Notes: generated by a model not told the origin, from the letters alone. 64,000 bases of DNA from Streptomyces sp. NBC_00237 (GCF_026342435.1 NZ_JAPEMT010000002.1:2046001-2110000); one strand, 5' to 3'; positions 26,698 to 34,997 are shown, numbered from the stretch's first letter. Numbers and translations: made by a program.

Positions 26698-26760
26698 CCG
26701 CGCGTGCGGCAGGCCCCGCAGCGCGTGCGGCGCGCCCCTCAGCGCGTGCGGCGCGTCACG
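26698..26760. repeat. 21-bp repeat spanning prenyl synthase stop codon
   Basis: Three adjacent 21-bp units with the shared core GCGCGTGCGGC start at about 26698, 26719 and 26740. The stop codon (26739-26741) lies at the boundary of the last two, so unit loss or gain could lengthen or shorten the C-terminus. Confidence 0.6.
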
Positions 26761-27830
26761 AACTCGGCGAGCGCGAGCAGGTCGTCCGCCGCGCCCAGGT
26801 CCGGCACCGCCCGGCTGAGGTGCTGCACGGCCCTGGCCATGCGGTCGGCGGCCTGGCTCTGCGCCCAGTCCCGGCCTCCGGCCCGCTCCACGGCGTCGGC
26901 GGCCCGACGTACCGCGGTGGCGTCCATGGCGGGGCCCCGGTACAGCTCCGCCAGTTCGGCGGCGGCCGGGGAGCCGGAGGCCATCGCCGCCACGACGGGC
27001 AGCGACTTCTTGTGGGCGGCCAGATCGGCCCCGGCGGGCTTGCCGGTGTGGGCGGGGTCGCCCCAGATGCCGATCAGGTCGTCGATGAGCTGGAAGGCGA
27101 GGCCCGCCTCGCGGCCGAAGGCGTCCATCGCCTCGACCTCCGCCTCGCCCGCCCCCGCGTACAGCGCGCCGATCGCACACGCGCAGCCGAGCAGGGCCCC
27201 GGTCTTCGCCTCGGCCATGGTCAGGCACTCGGCGATGGTGACGTCCTGCGGCGCCCGGTTCTCGAACGCGCAGTCCGCGTGCTGGCCCTCGCAGAGCTCG
27301 ATGATGCAGGCCGCGAGGCGGGCGGAAGCCTGCTGGGCGGCCGGGTGCGGGTCCTCGGCCAGGACCCGCAGGGCGAGCGCGCACATCGCGTCGCCCGCGA
27401 TGATCGCGTCGGGGATGCCGAACACCGTCCAGGCCGTGGGCCGGTTCCGGCGGGTCGGGTCCTCGTCGATCACGTCGTCGTGCAGCAGGGTGAAGTTGTG
27501 CGCCAACTCCACCGCGGCAGCCGCCCGTTCCGCCTGACGGGTGTCCCCGCCGAACGCGTGCACGGCGGCCAGGACGAGGGCGGGCCTGATCGCCTTGCCC
27601 GCGTGGGCACGGTCGGCGGTGCCGTCCGCCCGCTCCCAGCCGAAGTGGTACCGGGCGATCCGGCGGACCTGCCCCGGCAGCGAGTCGACGGTCTCCCTGA
27701 GCCGGGGATCGACCGCCGACTTGGTACGGGCGAGGAGCCCGGCAGCCCCCTCCGGGCCCGCGCCCCCTTCCGGGCCTGCGGTTCCGCCGGAGCCTCCCGC
27801 GTCGCCGTCTGCCGCCCGCGTCGTGGTCAT
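26739..27830 (-). CDS. polyprenyl diphosphate synthase, probable encapsulin cargo
   Basis: This 363-residue protein condenses isopentenyl diphosphate with allylic diphosphates. The first Asp motif is LLHDDVIDEDPTRRNRP (about 117-133) and the second is AFQLIDDLIGIWGD. Before the catalytic core lies a roughly 35-residue Gly/Ala/Glu/Pro low-complexity region (DAGGSGGTAGPEGGAGPEG), a feature of proteins loaded into family 2 encapsulins. ATG at 27830 is used here; a TTG at 27836 fits the GGAGGAG upstream better by spacing, and a GTG at 27893 gives a longer form. The shell-protein gene is 102 bp upstream on the same strand. The product chain length is unknown. Confidence 0.9.
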   Translation of the reverse strand: MTTTRAADGDAGGSGGTAGPEGGAGPEGAAGLLARTKSAVDPRLRETVDSLPGQVRRIARYHFGWERADGTADRAHAGKAIRPALVLAAVHAFGGDTRQAERAAAAVELAHNFTLLHDDVIDEDPTRRNRPTAWTVFGIPDAIIAGDAMCALALRVLAEDPHPAAQQASARLAACIIELCEGQHADCAFENRAPQDVTIAECLTMAEAKTGALLGCACAIGALYAGAGEAEVEAMDAFGREAGLAFQLIDDLIGIWGDPAHTGKPAGADLAAHKKSLPVVAAMASGSPAAAELAELYRGPAMDATAVRRAADAVERAGGRDWAQSQAADRMARAVQHLSRAVPDLGAADDLLALAEFVTRRTR

Positions 27831-27932
27831 CGTCAATGCCAACTCCTCCGTACCGGGGGGTGTGGAAGCTCCCGCGACCACACCCCCGTCCACCCCGTAC
27901 CCCCTCGGGCCGTCCCCTCCCCGGTCCGGTGC

Positions 27933-29345
27933 CTACCTCCAGCGGCCGATCTCGACGTTCTCCAGCACGCCCAGCGCGTCCGGCACCAGTACCGCCGCCG
28001 AGTAGTAGGCGGTCACCAGGTACGAGATGAGGGCCTGCTCGTCGATGCCCATGAAGCGCACCGAGAGGCTCGGCTCGATCTCGTCCGGCAGGCCGGTCTG
28101 GTGCAGCCCGATGACGCCCTGCTCCTCCAGGCCCGTACGCATGCAGATGATGGAGGTCGTACGGGCGTCGCTGATCGGGATCTTGTTGCACGGGAAGATC
28201 GGGACGCCGCGCCAGGCCGGGATCTGGTTCCCGCCCATGTCGACGCTCTCAGGCACGAGCCCCCGCTTGTTGAACTCGCGGCCGATCGCGGAGATGGCGC
28301 GCGGGTGGGCGAGGAAGAACTTGTTGCCGCGCCGCCGGGACAGCAGCTCGTCCAGGTCGTCGGGGCTGGGCACGCCGTCGTGCGGCTGGAGCCGCTGCTC
28401 GTAGTCGCAGTTGGCGAGGAGGCCGAACTCCCTGTTGTTGACCAGCTCGTCCTCCTGGCGCTCGCGGAGCGCCTCGACGGTGAGCCTGAGCTGCTGCTCG
28501 GTCTGGTTCATCGGCTGGTTGTAGAGGTCCGCGACGCGGGTGTGGACCTTCAGCACGGTCTGCGCGACGGAGAGTTCGTACTCGCGCGGAGCCGCGTCGT
28601 AGTCCACGAACGTGTGCGGTACGAGTGCCTCGCCGACGTGGCCCGCCGAGAGGTCGATGGGGGCCTCGCCGAACGTGTTGGTGCGCTGACGGGGCAGGAA
28701 CGCGAGCGCGGCGAGGTGCTCGCGCAGGGAGTCCGCGCGGTCGGCGAGCGTGAGCACGTGGTTCCTGGTGAGGGCGAGGACCGTGCACGCGGTCGCGGCC
28801 TTCGCGGTGTAGCCCCAGGTGGCCTCTCCGTCGATGAGCGCCTGGTCGCCGAAGTAGGAGCCGTCTGCGAGGACGCTGAGCACCTGCTCCTCCCCGTACG
28901 GGCCGGAACCGACCTTCTCGACACGGCCGTGCGCCAGCAGGTACACGGTGTCCGCGCTGTCGCCCTGCTGGGCGATGACGTCACCGGCGGCGAACTCGCG
29001 CTGCTCGCAGCGCTGCGCGAGCTCCTGGAGCACGCCCTGGTCGCCGTACGTCCGCAGAGCGGGCAGCTCGCCCAGCTCGCCGGGGATGACGGAGACCTGG
29101 CCGCCCGTCTGCACGAAGGTCACGCGGCCGTCGCCGACCGAGTAGCTCAGCCTGCGGTTGACCCGGTACGTGCCGCCCTGGACCTGCACCCACGGAAGCA
29201 TGCGCAGCAGCCAGCGGGAGGTGATCTCCTGCATCTGCGGGGCGGACTTGGTGGTGGTCGCCAAGTTCCGCGCGGCGGCCGTACCGAGACTCTGCTGCGG
29301 CGGCGCCTGCTGTTCGCGGACCTCGGAACCTGCCTCGACCGACAT
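27933..29345 (-). CDS. family 2B encapsulin shell protein with cNMP-binding-like domain (EshA-type)
   Basis: This is a 470-residue protein, the length of EshA of S. griseus. The N-terminal arm (1-40) is disordered. The HK97-like shell fold is split: about 41-100 and about 216-470 (YELSVAQTVLKVHTRVADLY, NREFGLLANCDYEQRLQPHD, NKFFLAHPRAISAIGREFNK, ending ENVEIGRWR). A cyclic-nucleotide-binding domain (about 102-215; GDVIAQQGDSADTVYLLAHG, GSYFGDQALIDGEA) is inserted. By eye, the Arg-Ser pair that holds the phosphate in CRP is Trp177-Gly178 here, so nucleotide binding may be lost. GGGAG precedes ATG 29345. The adjacent prenyl synthase is the likely cargo. Confidence 0.93.
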   Translation of the reverse strand: MSVEAGSEVREQQAPPQQSLGTAAARNLATTTKSAPQMQEITSRWLLRMLPWVQVQGGTYRVNRRLSYSVGDGRVTFVQTGGQVSVIPGELGELPALRTYGDQGVLQELAQRCEQREFAAGDVIAQQGDSADTVYLLAHGRVEKVGSGPYGEEQVLSVLADGSYFGDQALIDGEATWGYTAKAATACTVLALTRNHVLTLADRADSLREHLAALAFLPRQRTNTFGEAPIDLSAGHVGEALVPHTFVDYDAAPREYELSVAQTVLKVHTRVADLYNQPMNQTEQQLRLTVEALRERQEDELVNNREFGLLANCDYEQRLQPHDGVPSPDDLDELLSRRRGNKFFLAHPRAISAIGREFNKRGLVPESVDMGGNQIPAWRGVPIFPCNKIPISDARTTSIICMRTGLEEQGVIGLHQTGLPDEIEPSLSVRFMGIDEQALISYLVTAYYSAAVLVPDALGVLENVEIGRWR

Positions 29346-29517
29346 CTGACTCCCTCTCACGGCATATGTACGACGTATGTGCTGACCTGCGGCCGAGCCT
29401 TTCAGCACCAGGAGTCGTGGCGCCATTACACAAAAGAGTGTGACTAGATCACCGGAGAAGGGGGAATCCCGCGCGCCGGGTTGACTCCTGCGCGCCCCCT
29501 CGCGCCCCCGGACGCTT

Positions 29518-29540
29518 AAGTTGCATTTGAGATGCAAGTT
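29518..29540. promoter_or_regulatory. NsrR box upstream of nsrR
   Basis: This 23-bp dyad has its centre at 29529 and 9 of 11 complementary pairs; the halves are AAGTTGCATTT and AGATGCAAGTT. It fits the Streptomyces NsrR consensus (AAnATGCATTT, one base, mirror half) at all but a few positions. It ends 15 bp before the nsrR start, so it would block or define that promoter. Confidence 0.8.
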
Positions 29541-29555
29541 ACCTAGCGTGAAGCC

Positions 29556-29999
29556 ATGCGGTTGACGAGATTCACCGACCTGGCACTGCGCGTCCTGATG
29601 CGCCTCGCCGTCGAGAAGGGTGAGACGCCCACCACCCGCGAGGTGGCGACGGCGATGGAGATCCCGTACACGCACACAGCGAAGGTGGTCTCCCGGCTCC
29701 AGCACCTCGGCCTGGTCGAGGCCCGCAGGGGCAGGGGCGGCGGGCTCGCGCTCACGGAGGCGGGCCGGACGGCGTCCGTCGGCGCGGTGGTCCGGGAGCT
29801 GGAAGGCCCCGGCGACGTCGTCGACTGCGAGGGCGACGCCCCGTGTCCGCTCCGGTCCGCGTGCACGCTGCGCGGGGCGCTGCGGCGGGCCCAGGAGGCG
29901 TTCTTCGCCGCGCTGGACCCTCTGACGGTGGACACGCTGGCGGGATCGCCGACGGGCCCGCTGCTGCTGAGCCTCTCGGTGACGCGCAGGGACGACTGA
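29556..29999 (+). CDS. nsrR: NsrR, Rrf2-family NO-sensing [4Fe-4S] repressor
   Basis: This 147-residue Rrf2 protein has a winged helix (MRLTRFTDLALRVLMRLA to GLVEARRGRGGGLAL). Cluster ligands match S. coelicolor NsrR: Cys91, Cys97 and Cys103 with CX5CX5C spacing, and Asp8 as the fourth, non-Cys ligand supplied by the other subunit. Nitric oxide destroys the cluster and releases DNA. The gene has its own NsrR box and lies directly before a flavohaemoglobin gene whose leader carries a second, weaker box. The start is close to the box, so the transcript has a very short leader. Confidence 0.94.
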   Translation: MRLTRFTDLALRVLMRLAVEKGETPTTREVATAMEIPYTHTAKVVSRLQHLGLVEARRGRGGGLALTEAGRTASVGAVVRELEGPGDVVDCEGDAPCPLRSACTLRGALRRAQEAFFAALDPLTVDTLAGSPTGPLLLSLSVTRRDD

Positions 30000-30076
30000 G
30001 CCCGACTGACCGCCGCCGCACCGACCTGTACCAGCCAATTCCGTACGCCCACGATCCGCACCTCCGCACACCCATA

Positions 30077-30099
30077 AATACGACTCTCACATTCCAATT
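30077..30099. promoter_or_regulatory. degenerate NsrR box upstream of hmp
   Basis: The 23-bp window centred at 30088 keeps the outer AAT/ATT arms and the inner positions of the NsrR consensus. About 14-15 of 21 defined positions match by eye, and 7 of 11 pairs are complementary. It ends 21 bp before the hmp start. Confidence 0.5.
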
Positions 30100-30119
30100 A
30101 ACGTCGCGAGGAACCCGGG

Positions 30120-31310
30120 ATGCTCTCCCAGACCGCCACCACCACCGTCCGCGCCACCCTCCCCGCCATCGGCGCGGCCATCGAGGAGATCACCGCGCTC
30201 TTCTACGACAAGCTCTTCACGGCCCACCCCCAGCTCCTGCGCGACCTGTTCAACCGGGGCAACCAGGCGGCCGGAACCCAGCGCCAGGCGCTCGCCGGTT
30301 CGATCGCCGCCTTCGCGGCGCACCTCGTGGACAGGCCCGACGAGCGCCCGGACGCGATGCTCGCCCGCATAGCGCACAAGCACGCGTCACTGGGCGTGAC
30401 GGCGGGCCAGTACAAGGTCGTCCACAAGCACCTGTTCGAAGCCATCGTCGAGGTGCTGGGCGACGCTGTGACGCCGGAGGTCGCGGCGGGCTGGGACGAG
30501 GTCTACTGGCTGATGGCGAACGCCCTCATCGCCCTCGAAGACCGCCTCTACGCGGAGCACGGCGTCCTGAAGGGCGACACCTGGCGCGACTGGGAGGTGG
30601 CCGGACGCGTCGAGGAGACGGCCGAGGTCGCCACCTTCCGGCTCCGCCCGGCGGACGGCCGCCCGGTCCCCGCCGCCAAGCCGGGACAGTACGTCTCCGT
30701 ACAGGTGGAACTCCCGGACGGGGCACGGCAGATCCGGCAGTACAGCCTCTCCTCGGCCCCCGGTTCCGCCCTGCGCACCATCGCCGTCAAGCGCGTCGGC
30801 GACGGCGAGGTCTCCCAGCATCTGCACGCGCACGTGCGCGAGGGCGACCGGCTGCGCATCTCCGCACCGTACGGCGACCTGGTCCTGAAGGACGGCGACG
30901 CCCCCGTGCTGCTCGCCTCCGCCGGAATCGGCTGCACCCCGATGGTCTCGATGCTGGAGCACCTCGCCGCGACCGGCCGCACCGCCCCGGTGACGGTCGT
31001 GCACGCGGACCGCTCGCCCGCCACGCACCCCCTGCGCGCCGACCACGGCGCGCTCGCCGAGAAGCTCCCCTCGGCCTCCGCGCACTTCTTCTACGAGCAC
31101 CCGGAGCCCGGCCACCCGGCGGGCCGCACGGGCCTGGTGGACCTGGCGGACATCGAGGTGGCGGACGGCACGCAGGCGTACCTGTGCGGCCCGCTGCCCT
31201 TCATGCGCGCGGTCCGCGAACAGCTCCTGGCCAAGGGAGTCCCGGCCGCCGACATCCACTACGAGGTGTTCGGCCCGGACCTGTGGCTGGCCGCCGCCCA
31301 GGAGTCGTGA
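30120..31310 (+). CDS. hmp: flavohaemoglobin, NO dioxygenase
   Basis: This is a 396-residue protein. The globin domain (1-135) has the proximal His in IAHKHASLGV and the heme-pocket YDKLF Tyr. The FAD domain has RQIRQYSLSSAPG, and the NAD domain has LLASAGIGCTPMVSML and the terminal YEVFGPDLW. It oxidises NO to nitrate using NADPH and O2 in the cytoplasm. GAGGAA lies upstream of ATG 30120. It sits 120 bp after nsrR and is almost certainly NsrR-controlled. The pairing repeats the nsrR-hmpA arrangement known elsewhere in S. coelicolor. Confidence 0.95.
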   Translation: MLSQTATTTVRATLPAIGAAIEEITALFYDKLFTAHPQLLRDLFNRGNQAAGTQRQALAGSIAAFAAHLVDRPDERPDAMLARIAHKHASLGVTAGQYKVVHKHLFEAIVEVLGDAVTPEVAAGWDEVYWLMANALIALEDRLYAEHGVLKGDTWRDWEVAGRVEETAEVATFRLRPADGRPVPAAKPGQYVSVQVELPDGARQIRQYSLSSAPGSALRTIAVKRVGDGEVSQHLHAHVREGDRLRISAPYGDLVLKDGDAPVLLASAGIGCTPMVSMLEHLAATGRTAPVTVVHADRSPATHPLRADHGALAEKLPSASAHFFYEHPEPGHPAGRTGLVDLADIEVADGTQAYLCGPLPFMRAVREQLLAKGVPAADIHYEVFGPDLWLAAAQES

Positions 31311-31419
31311 CGCAGTGTCCGGATCGGCTCGCACAGCGTACGAAGGCGCTGTCACGGAGGGTCATCTTCCGGTACAAGCGGTAGGAGCCCTTCCGCCCCC
31401 TTCGTGTACGGAGGCCCCC

Positions 31420-32010
31420 ATGGCCAACCCCCTCTCCGCCGACGCCTTCCTGTCCGCCCTGCGCGCCGAGGGGGTGACCGTGGTCGAGGTCGGCAACTGG
31501 CGCACCCACAACCGGCACGGCCACGGCCCGTGGGGCCCGGTGCACGGCGTGATGATCCACCACACGGTCACCCGGGGCACCGCCTCGACCGTCGCCCTGT
31601 GCCGCGACGGCCACGCGGGCCTGCCGGGCCCGCTGTGTCACGGCGTCGTCGCCAAGGACGGCAAGGTCCACCTGGTCGGCTACGGCCGGGCCAACCACGC
31701 GGGCCTCGGCGACGACGACGTCCTGCGCGCCGTCATCGCCGAAAAGCGCCTGCCTCCTGACAACGAGGCCAACACGGACGGCAACCGCCACTTCTACGGC
31801 TTCGAGTGCGAGAACCTCGGCGACGGCCAGGATCCGTGGCCGGACGCCCAGCTGGAGGCGATCGAACGGGTCTCGGCGGCGATCTGCCGGGCCCACGGCT
31901 GGAGGTCGGGTTCGGTGCTCGGCCACCTGGAGTGGCAGCCGGGCAAGATCGACCCGAAGGGCTTCGGGATGGACTGGATGCGGGACCGGGTCCGCGACCG
32001 GCTGAAGTAG
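31420..32010 (+). CDS. N-acetylmuramoyl-L-alanine amidase-type protein
   Basis: This is a 196-residue Amidase_2/PGRP-fold protein with ATG at 31420 after a GGAGG-like site. Zinc-site elements are GVMIHHTVTRG, HFYGFECEN and VLGHLEWQPGKIDPKGFG, where the final metal ligand would lie. There is no signal peptide, so export, if any, is non-classical; related Streptomyces proteins resemble phage endolysins. It would cut the lactyl-amide bond of peptidoglycan. It is followed by a short-period repeat. Confidence 0.87.
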   Translation: MANPLSADAFLSALRAEGVTVVEVGNWRTHNRHGHGPWGPVHGVMIHHTVTRGTASTVALCRDGHAGLPGPLCHGVVAKDGKVHLVGYGRANHAGLGDDDVLRAVIAEKRLPPDNEANTDGNRHFYGFECENLGDGQDPWPDAQLEAIERVSAAICRAHGWRSGSVLGHLEWQPGKIDPKGFGMDWMRDRVRDRLK

Positions 32011-32106
32011 ACCGCCTGAGGTGGACCGCCTGACGGGTCCGCCTGAGGTGAACTGCCTGACGGGTCCGCCTGAAGGCAGGACTCCTGACGGCAGGACGCC
32101 TGAAGC
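32011..32106. repeat. short-period CCGCCTGA repeat tract
   Basis: CCGCCTGA-like octamers recur about every 13-14 bp (near 32012, 32026, 32040, 32053, 32066 and 32097), giving six to seven degenerate copies between the amidase stop and the deaminase start. The function is unknown; slippage-prone. Confidence 0.7.
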
Positions 32107-32146
32107 AGTGCGCGGCAGGTCAGCGGGGTCGCGGGACAATGGCCGG

Positions 32147-33031
32147 GTGCCCGCCGACACCCTCCGCCCCCGCCTCCCCTCCCCCCTCGTCCCCGTCCAC
32201 GACGACCGCTTCGAGCGCCACGGCGTCCGCCTCCTCCTCAAGCGCGACGACCTGATCCACCCGGACCTCCCCGGCAACAAGTGGCGCAAGCTCGCGCCCA
32301 ACCTCCGCGCCGCCGACGGCCGCCCCCTCCTCACCTTCGGCGGCGCCTACTCCAACCACCTCCGGGCCACCGCCGCCGCGGGCCGCCTGCTGTCCGTCCC
32401 CACCGTGGGCGTCGTACGCGGCGACGAACTCGCCGACCGCCCCCTCAACCCCTCCCTCGCCCAGTGCGCCGCCGACGGCATGCGCCTGCACTTCGTCTCC
32501 CGTACGGAATACCGCCGCCGCGCCGACCCCGCCTACCTGGCGGAACTCCTCCCGGCCACCCCCTTCCCCGAGGCGTACGTCGTCCCCGAGGGCGGCAGCA
32601 ACGCCCTCGCCGCCCAGGGCTGCACGGAACTCGGCCGCGAACTCCACGGCGTGACGGACGTGGCCGCCGTCGCCTGCGGAACCGGCGGCACCCTCGCGGG
32701 CCTGGCCGGGGGCCTGGCCCCCGGCCAGCGTGCGATCGGCGTCCCGGTCCTCAAGGGCGGCTTCCTGGAGCACGAGGTCGTACGCCTCCAGCTCGCGGCC
32801 TTCGGAGCCCGCCGGGGCGACTGGTCCCTCGCCGAGGACTTCCACTGCGGGGGCTACGCGCGCACAACCCCGGAACTGCTGGCCTTCGCGACGGACTTCG
32901 AGGCCCGCCACGGCCTGCCGGTCGAGCGCCTCTACGTCGCGAAGCTCCTGTACGCCCTGGTGACCCTGACGGCACGGGGTGCCTTCCCCCCGGGCACCCG
33001 CCTGACCGCGGTCGTGACCGGCCGCCCCTGA
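32147..33031 (+). CDS. PLP-dependent ACC deaminase / D-cysteine desulfhydrase family
   Basis: This is a 294-residue fold-type II PLP enzyme. The cofactor Lys is in LPGNKWRKL, preceded by LLLKRDDLIHPDLPG; FGGAYSNHLRA and the glycine loop CGTGGTLAGLAGG complete the site. The family acts on 1-aminocyclopropane-1-carboxylate or D-cysteine; the substrate cannot be fixed by eye. GTG at 32147 is chosen because coding character begins there. It converges on the antiporter gene with a 7-bp gap. Confidence 0.88.
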   Translation: MPADTLRPRLPSPLVPVHDDRFERHGVRLLLKRDDLIHPDLPGNKWRKLAPNLRAADGRPLLTFGGAYSNHLRATAAAGRLLSVPTVGVVRGDELADRPLNPSLAQCAADGMRLHFVSRTEYRRRADPAYLAELLPATPFPEAYVVPEGGSNALAAQGCTELGRELHGVTDVAAVACGTGGTLAGLAGGLAPGQRAIGVPVLKGGFLEHEVVRLQLAAFGARRGDWSLAEDFHCGGYARTTPELLAFATDFEARHGLPVERLYVAKLLYALVTLTARGAFPPGTRLTAVVTGRP

Positions 33032-33038
33032 CCGACGC

Positions 33039-34628
33039 CTACTCCTCGCGCCAGCCCGCCGCCTCCTCCAGGTCCAGCCTCCGCAGCAGCGTCCGCAGCA
33101 TCTCGTCGTCGATCCGCCGCGTGTCCCGCAGCTCCACGAACACCGCCCGCTCCGCGTCGATGACCTCCCGCGCCACCCGCCGGTACGTCTCGTCCGCCGA
33201 CTCGCCGGTCTCCTCGTTGACCGCCCCCAGCCGCTCCCACACCGCGTTGCGTCGCCGCTCCAGCACCGTCCGCAACCGGTCCTCCAGCGGTCCCGGCAGC
33301 GCGTTGGCCGTATCCGCCAGGAGCTCGTCCAGCCGGGCCTCGGCCGCCGTCGACGCCTCGCTCTGCGCCTGCGCCTCCGCCAGCGTCTGCGCGTACACGT
33401 CCCGGCCCGGCACCTTCAGCGCGCGGATCAGCGGCGCCAGCGTCAGCCCCTGCACCCCCAGCGTTCCGATCACCGTCGTGAACGTCAGGAACAGAATCAG
33501 GTTCCGCCCCGGAAACGGCTCCCCCTCCGCCGTCATCGGAATCGAGAAGGCGATGGCCAGCGAGACCACGCCCCGCATCCCCGCCCACCCCACGATCACC
33601 GGAGCCGCGACCGTCGTGTCCGGCTCCCGCCTGCGAATCCGCTCCGACAGCAACCGGGGCAGATACGTCGCCGGGAACACCCACGCGAACCGCACCGCCA
33701 CCACCACCAGGAACACCACGACCGCGTACCCGACCGCTTCCCACCCCTTGTACGGCCCGAGCCCCGCCAGCACCACCGGCAGCTGCAACCCGATCAGCGC
33801 GAACACCGCCGATTCGAGGACGAAGGAGACCATCTTCCAGACCGCCGCCTCCTGGAGCCGCGTACCGAAGTCGACCTTCCACGACCGGTGCCCGATGAAC
33901 AGCGCGACGACGACCACCGCCAGCACCCCGGACGCGTGCACGTACTCGGCCGTCGCATACGCGACGAAGGGAATCAGCAACGACAGCGTGTTCTGGAGGA
34001 TCGGTTCCTTCAGCCGGGTCCGCAGCCAGTGCATCGGCACCATCAGCAACAGGCCCACCCCGACCCCGCCCACCGCGGCCACCACGAACTCCAGCACCCC
34101 CGCGCTCCAGCTCGCCCCCTCCCCGACCGCCGCCGCCAGAGCCACCTTGTACGCCGTGATGGCCGTGGCGTCGTTGACCAGGGATTCCCCCTGGAGGATC
34201 GCGGTGATCCTCGGCGGCAGCCCCAGCCTGCGGGCGATGGCGGTGGCCGCCACCGCGTCCGGCGGTGCGATCACCGCCCCGAGCACCAGGGCGGAGGTCA
34301 GCGGCAGCCCCGGCACGACCAGATGGACCACCCACCCGACGATCACGGTCGCGAACAGCACATACCCCACCGACAGGAACGCGACGGGCCGCAGATTCGC
34401 CCGCAGGTCCAGGTACGAGCTCTCCAGCGCGGCGGTGTGCAGCAACGGCGGCAGCAGCAACGGCAGCACGATGTGCGGGTCGAGCGCGTACTCCGGCACC
34501 CCCGGCACGAACGACGCGGCGATCCCCACCGCGACCAGCAGCAGCGGCGCCGGAATCGGCGTGCGCCGGGCGAACCCGGCGACCACGGCACTCCCCGCGA
34601 TCAGCGCGAGCAGCGGAGTTGCGTCCAT
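33039..34628 (-). CDS. Na+/H+ antiporter (CPA1/NhaP-type)
   Basis: This is a 529-residue protein. ATG at 34628 (MDATPLLALIAGSAVVAGFA) gives an immediate first membrane helix; the frame extends upstream without coding support. About twelve hydrophobic helices follow. Family motifs include VIAPPDAVAATAIARRL (the ion-site Asp), QGESLVNDATAITAYKVAL and WAGMRGVVSLAIAF. A cytoplasmic C-terminal domain of about 130 residues has a Glu-rich helix. It exchanges Na+ or K+ for protons in pH and salt homeostasis. It is divergent from the UBP zinc-finger gene. Confidence 0.93.
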   Translation of the reverse strand: MDATPLLALIAGSAVVAGFARRTPIPAPLLLVAVGIAASFVPGVPEYALDPHIVLPLLLPPLLHTAALESSYLDLRANLRPVAFLSVGYVLFATVIVGWVVHLVVPGLPLTSALVLGAVIAPPDAVAATAIARRLGLPPRITAILQGESLVNDATAITAYKVALAAAVGEGASWSAGVLEFVVAAVGGVGVGLLLMVPMHWLRTRLKEPILQNTLSLLIPFVAYATAEYVHASGVLAVVVVALFIGHRSWKVDFGTRLQEAAVWKMVSFVLESAVFALIGLQLPVVLAGLGPYKGWEAVGYAVVVFLVVVAVRFAWVFPATYLPRLLSERIRRREPDTTVAAPVIVGWAGMRGVVSLAIAFSIPMTAEGEPFPGRNLILFLTFTTVIGTLGVQGLTLAPLIRALKVPGRDVYAQTLAEAQAQSEASTAAEARLDELLADTANALPGPLEDRLRTVLERRRNAVWERLGAVNEETGESADETYRRVAREVIDAERAVFVELRDTRRIDDEMLRTLLRRLDLEEAAGWREE

Positions 34629-34736
34629 CGGAATGCGGCCTCGTCCCGGTCGGCAGTACGTCGTGCACCCAGCACGTCGTGTCGTACGCACGCAGCGTCA
34701 CGCCACACACGCACCACTTCATGAACAATGGCCATC

Positions 34737-34997
34737 ATGAACGACTGTCCGCACGTCGAAGAGCTGCACCACCCCGCACCCGAGCCGCTCAGCGACACCT
34801 GTCTCGAATGCCTGGCCACCGGCACCCACCCCGTGCAGCTGCGCCTCTGCCTCAGCTGCGGGCACGTCGGCTGCTGCGACTCCTCCCCCGGCCGCCACGC
34901 CACCACGCACTTCGGCGACACCGGCCACCCGGTGATGCGCAGCTTCGAGCCCGGCGAGAGCTGGCGCTGGTGCTTCGTCGACGGTTCGATCGTCTGA
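34737..34997 (+). CDS. UBP-type zinc-finger protein
   Basis: This 86-residue protein is essentially one ZnF-UBP domain: CPHVEEL, then DTCLECLATG, LRLCLSCGHVGCCDSSPGRH and TTHFGDTGHPVM. The conserved Cys/His set could bind three zincs. The eukaryotic domain binds ubiquitin C-termini; bacterial copies beside antiporters are common in actinobacteria but of unknown role. ATG 34737 (MNDCPH) or ATG 34728 could start it. It is divergent from the antiporter gene, with 108 bp between starts. Confidence 0.9.
   Translation: MNDCPHVEELHHPAPEPLSDTCLECLATGTHPVQLRLCLSCGHVGCCDSSPGRHATTHFGDTGHPVMRSFEPGESWRWCFVDGSIV

Noticed and set aside
26620..28191. Fusion of the GNAT gene with an upstream open frame through the prenyl synthase region
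   Set aside because: The extra part is the shadow of the prenyl synthase and shell genes; a good ribosome site precedes ATG 26619.
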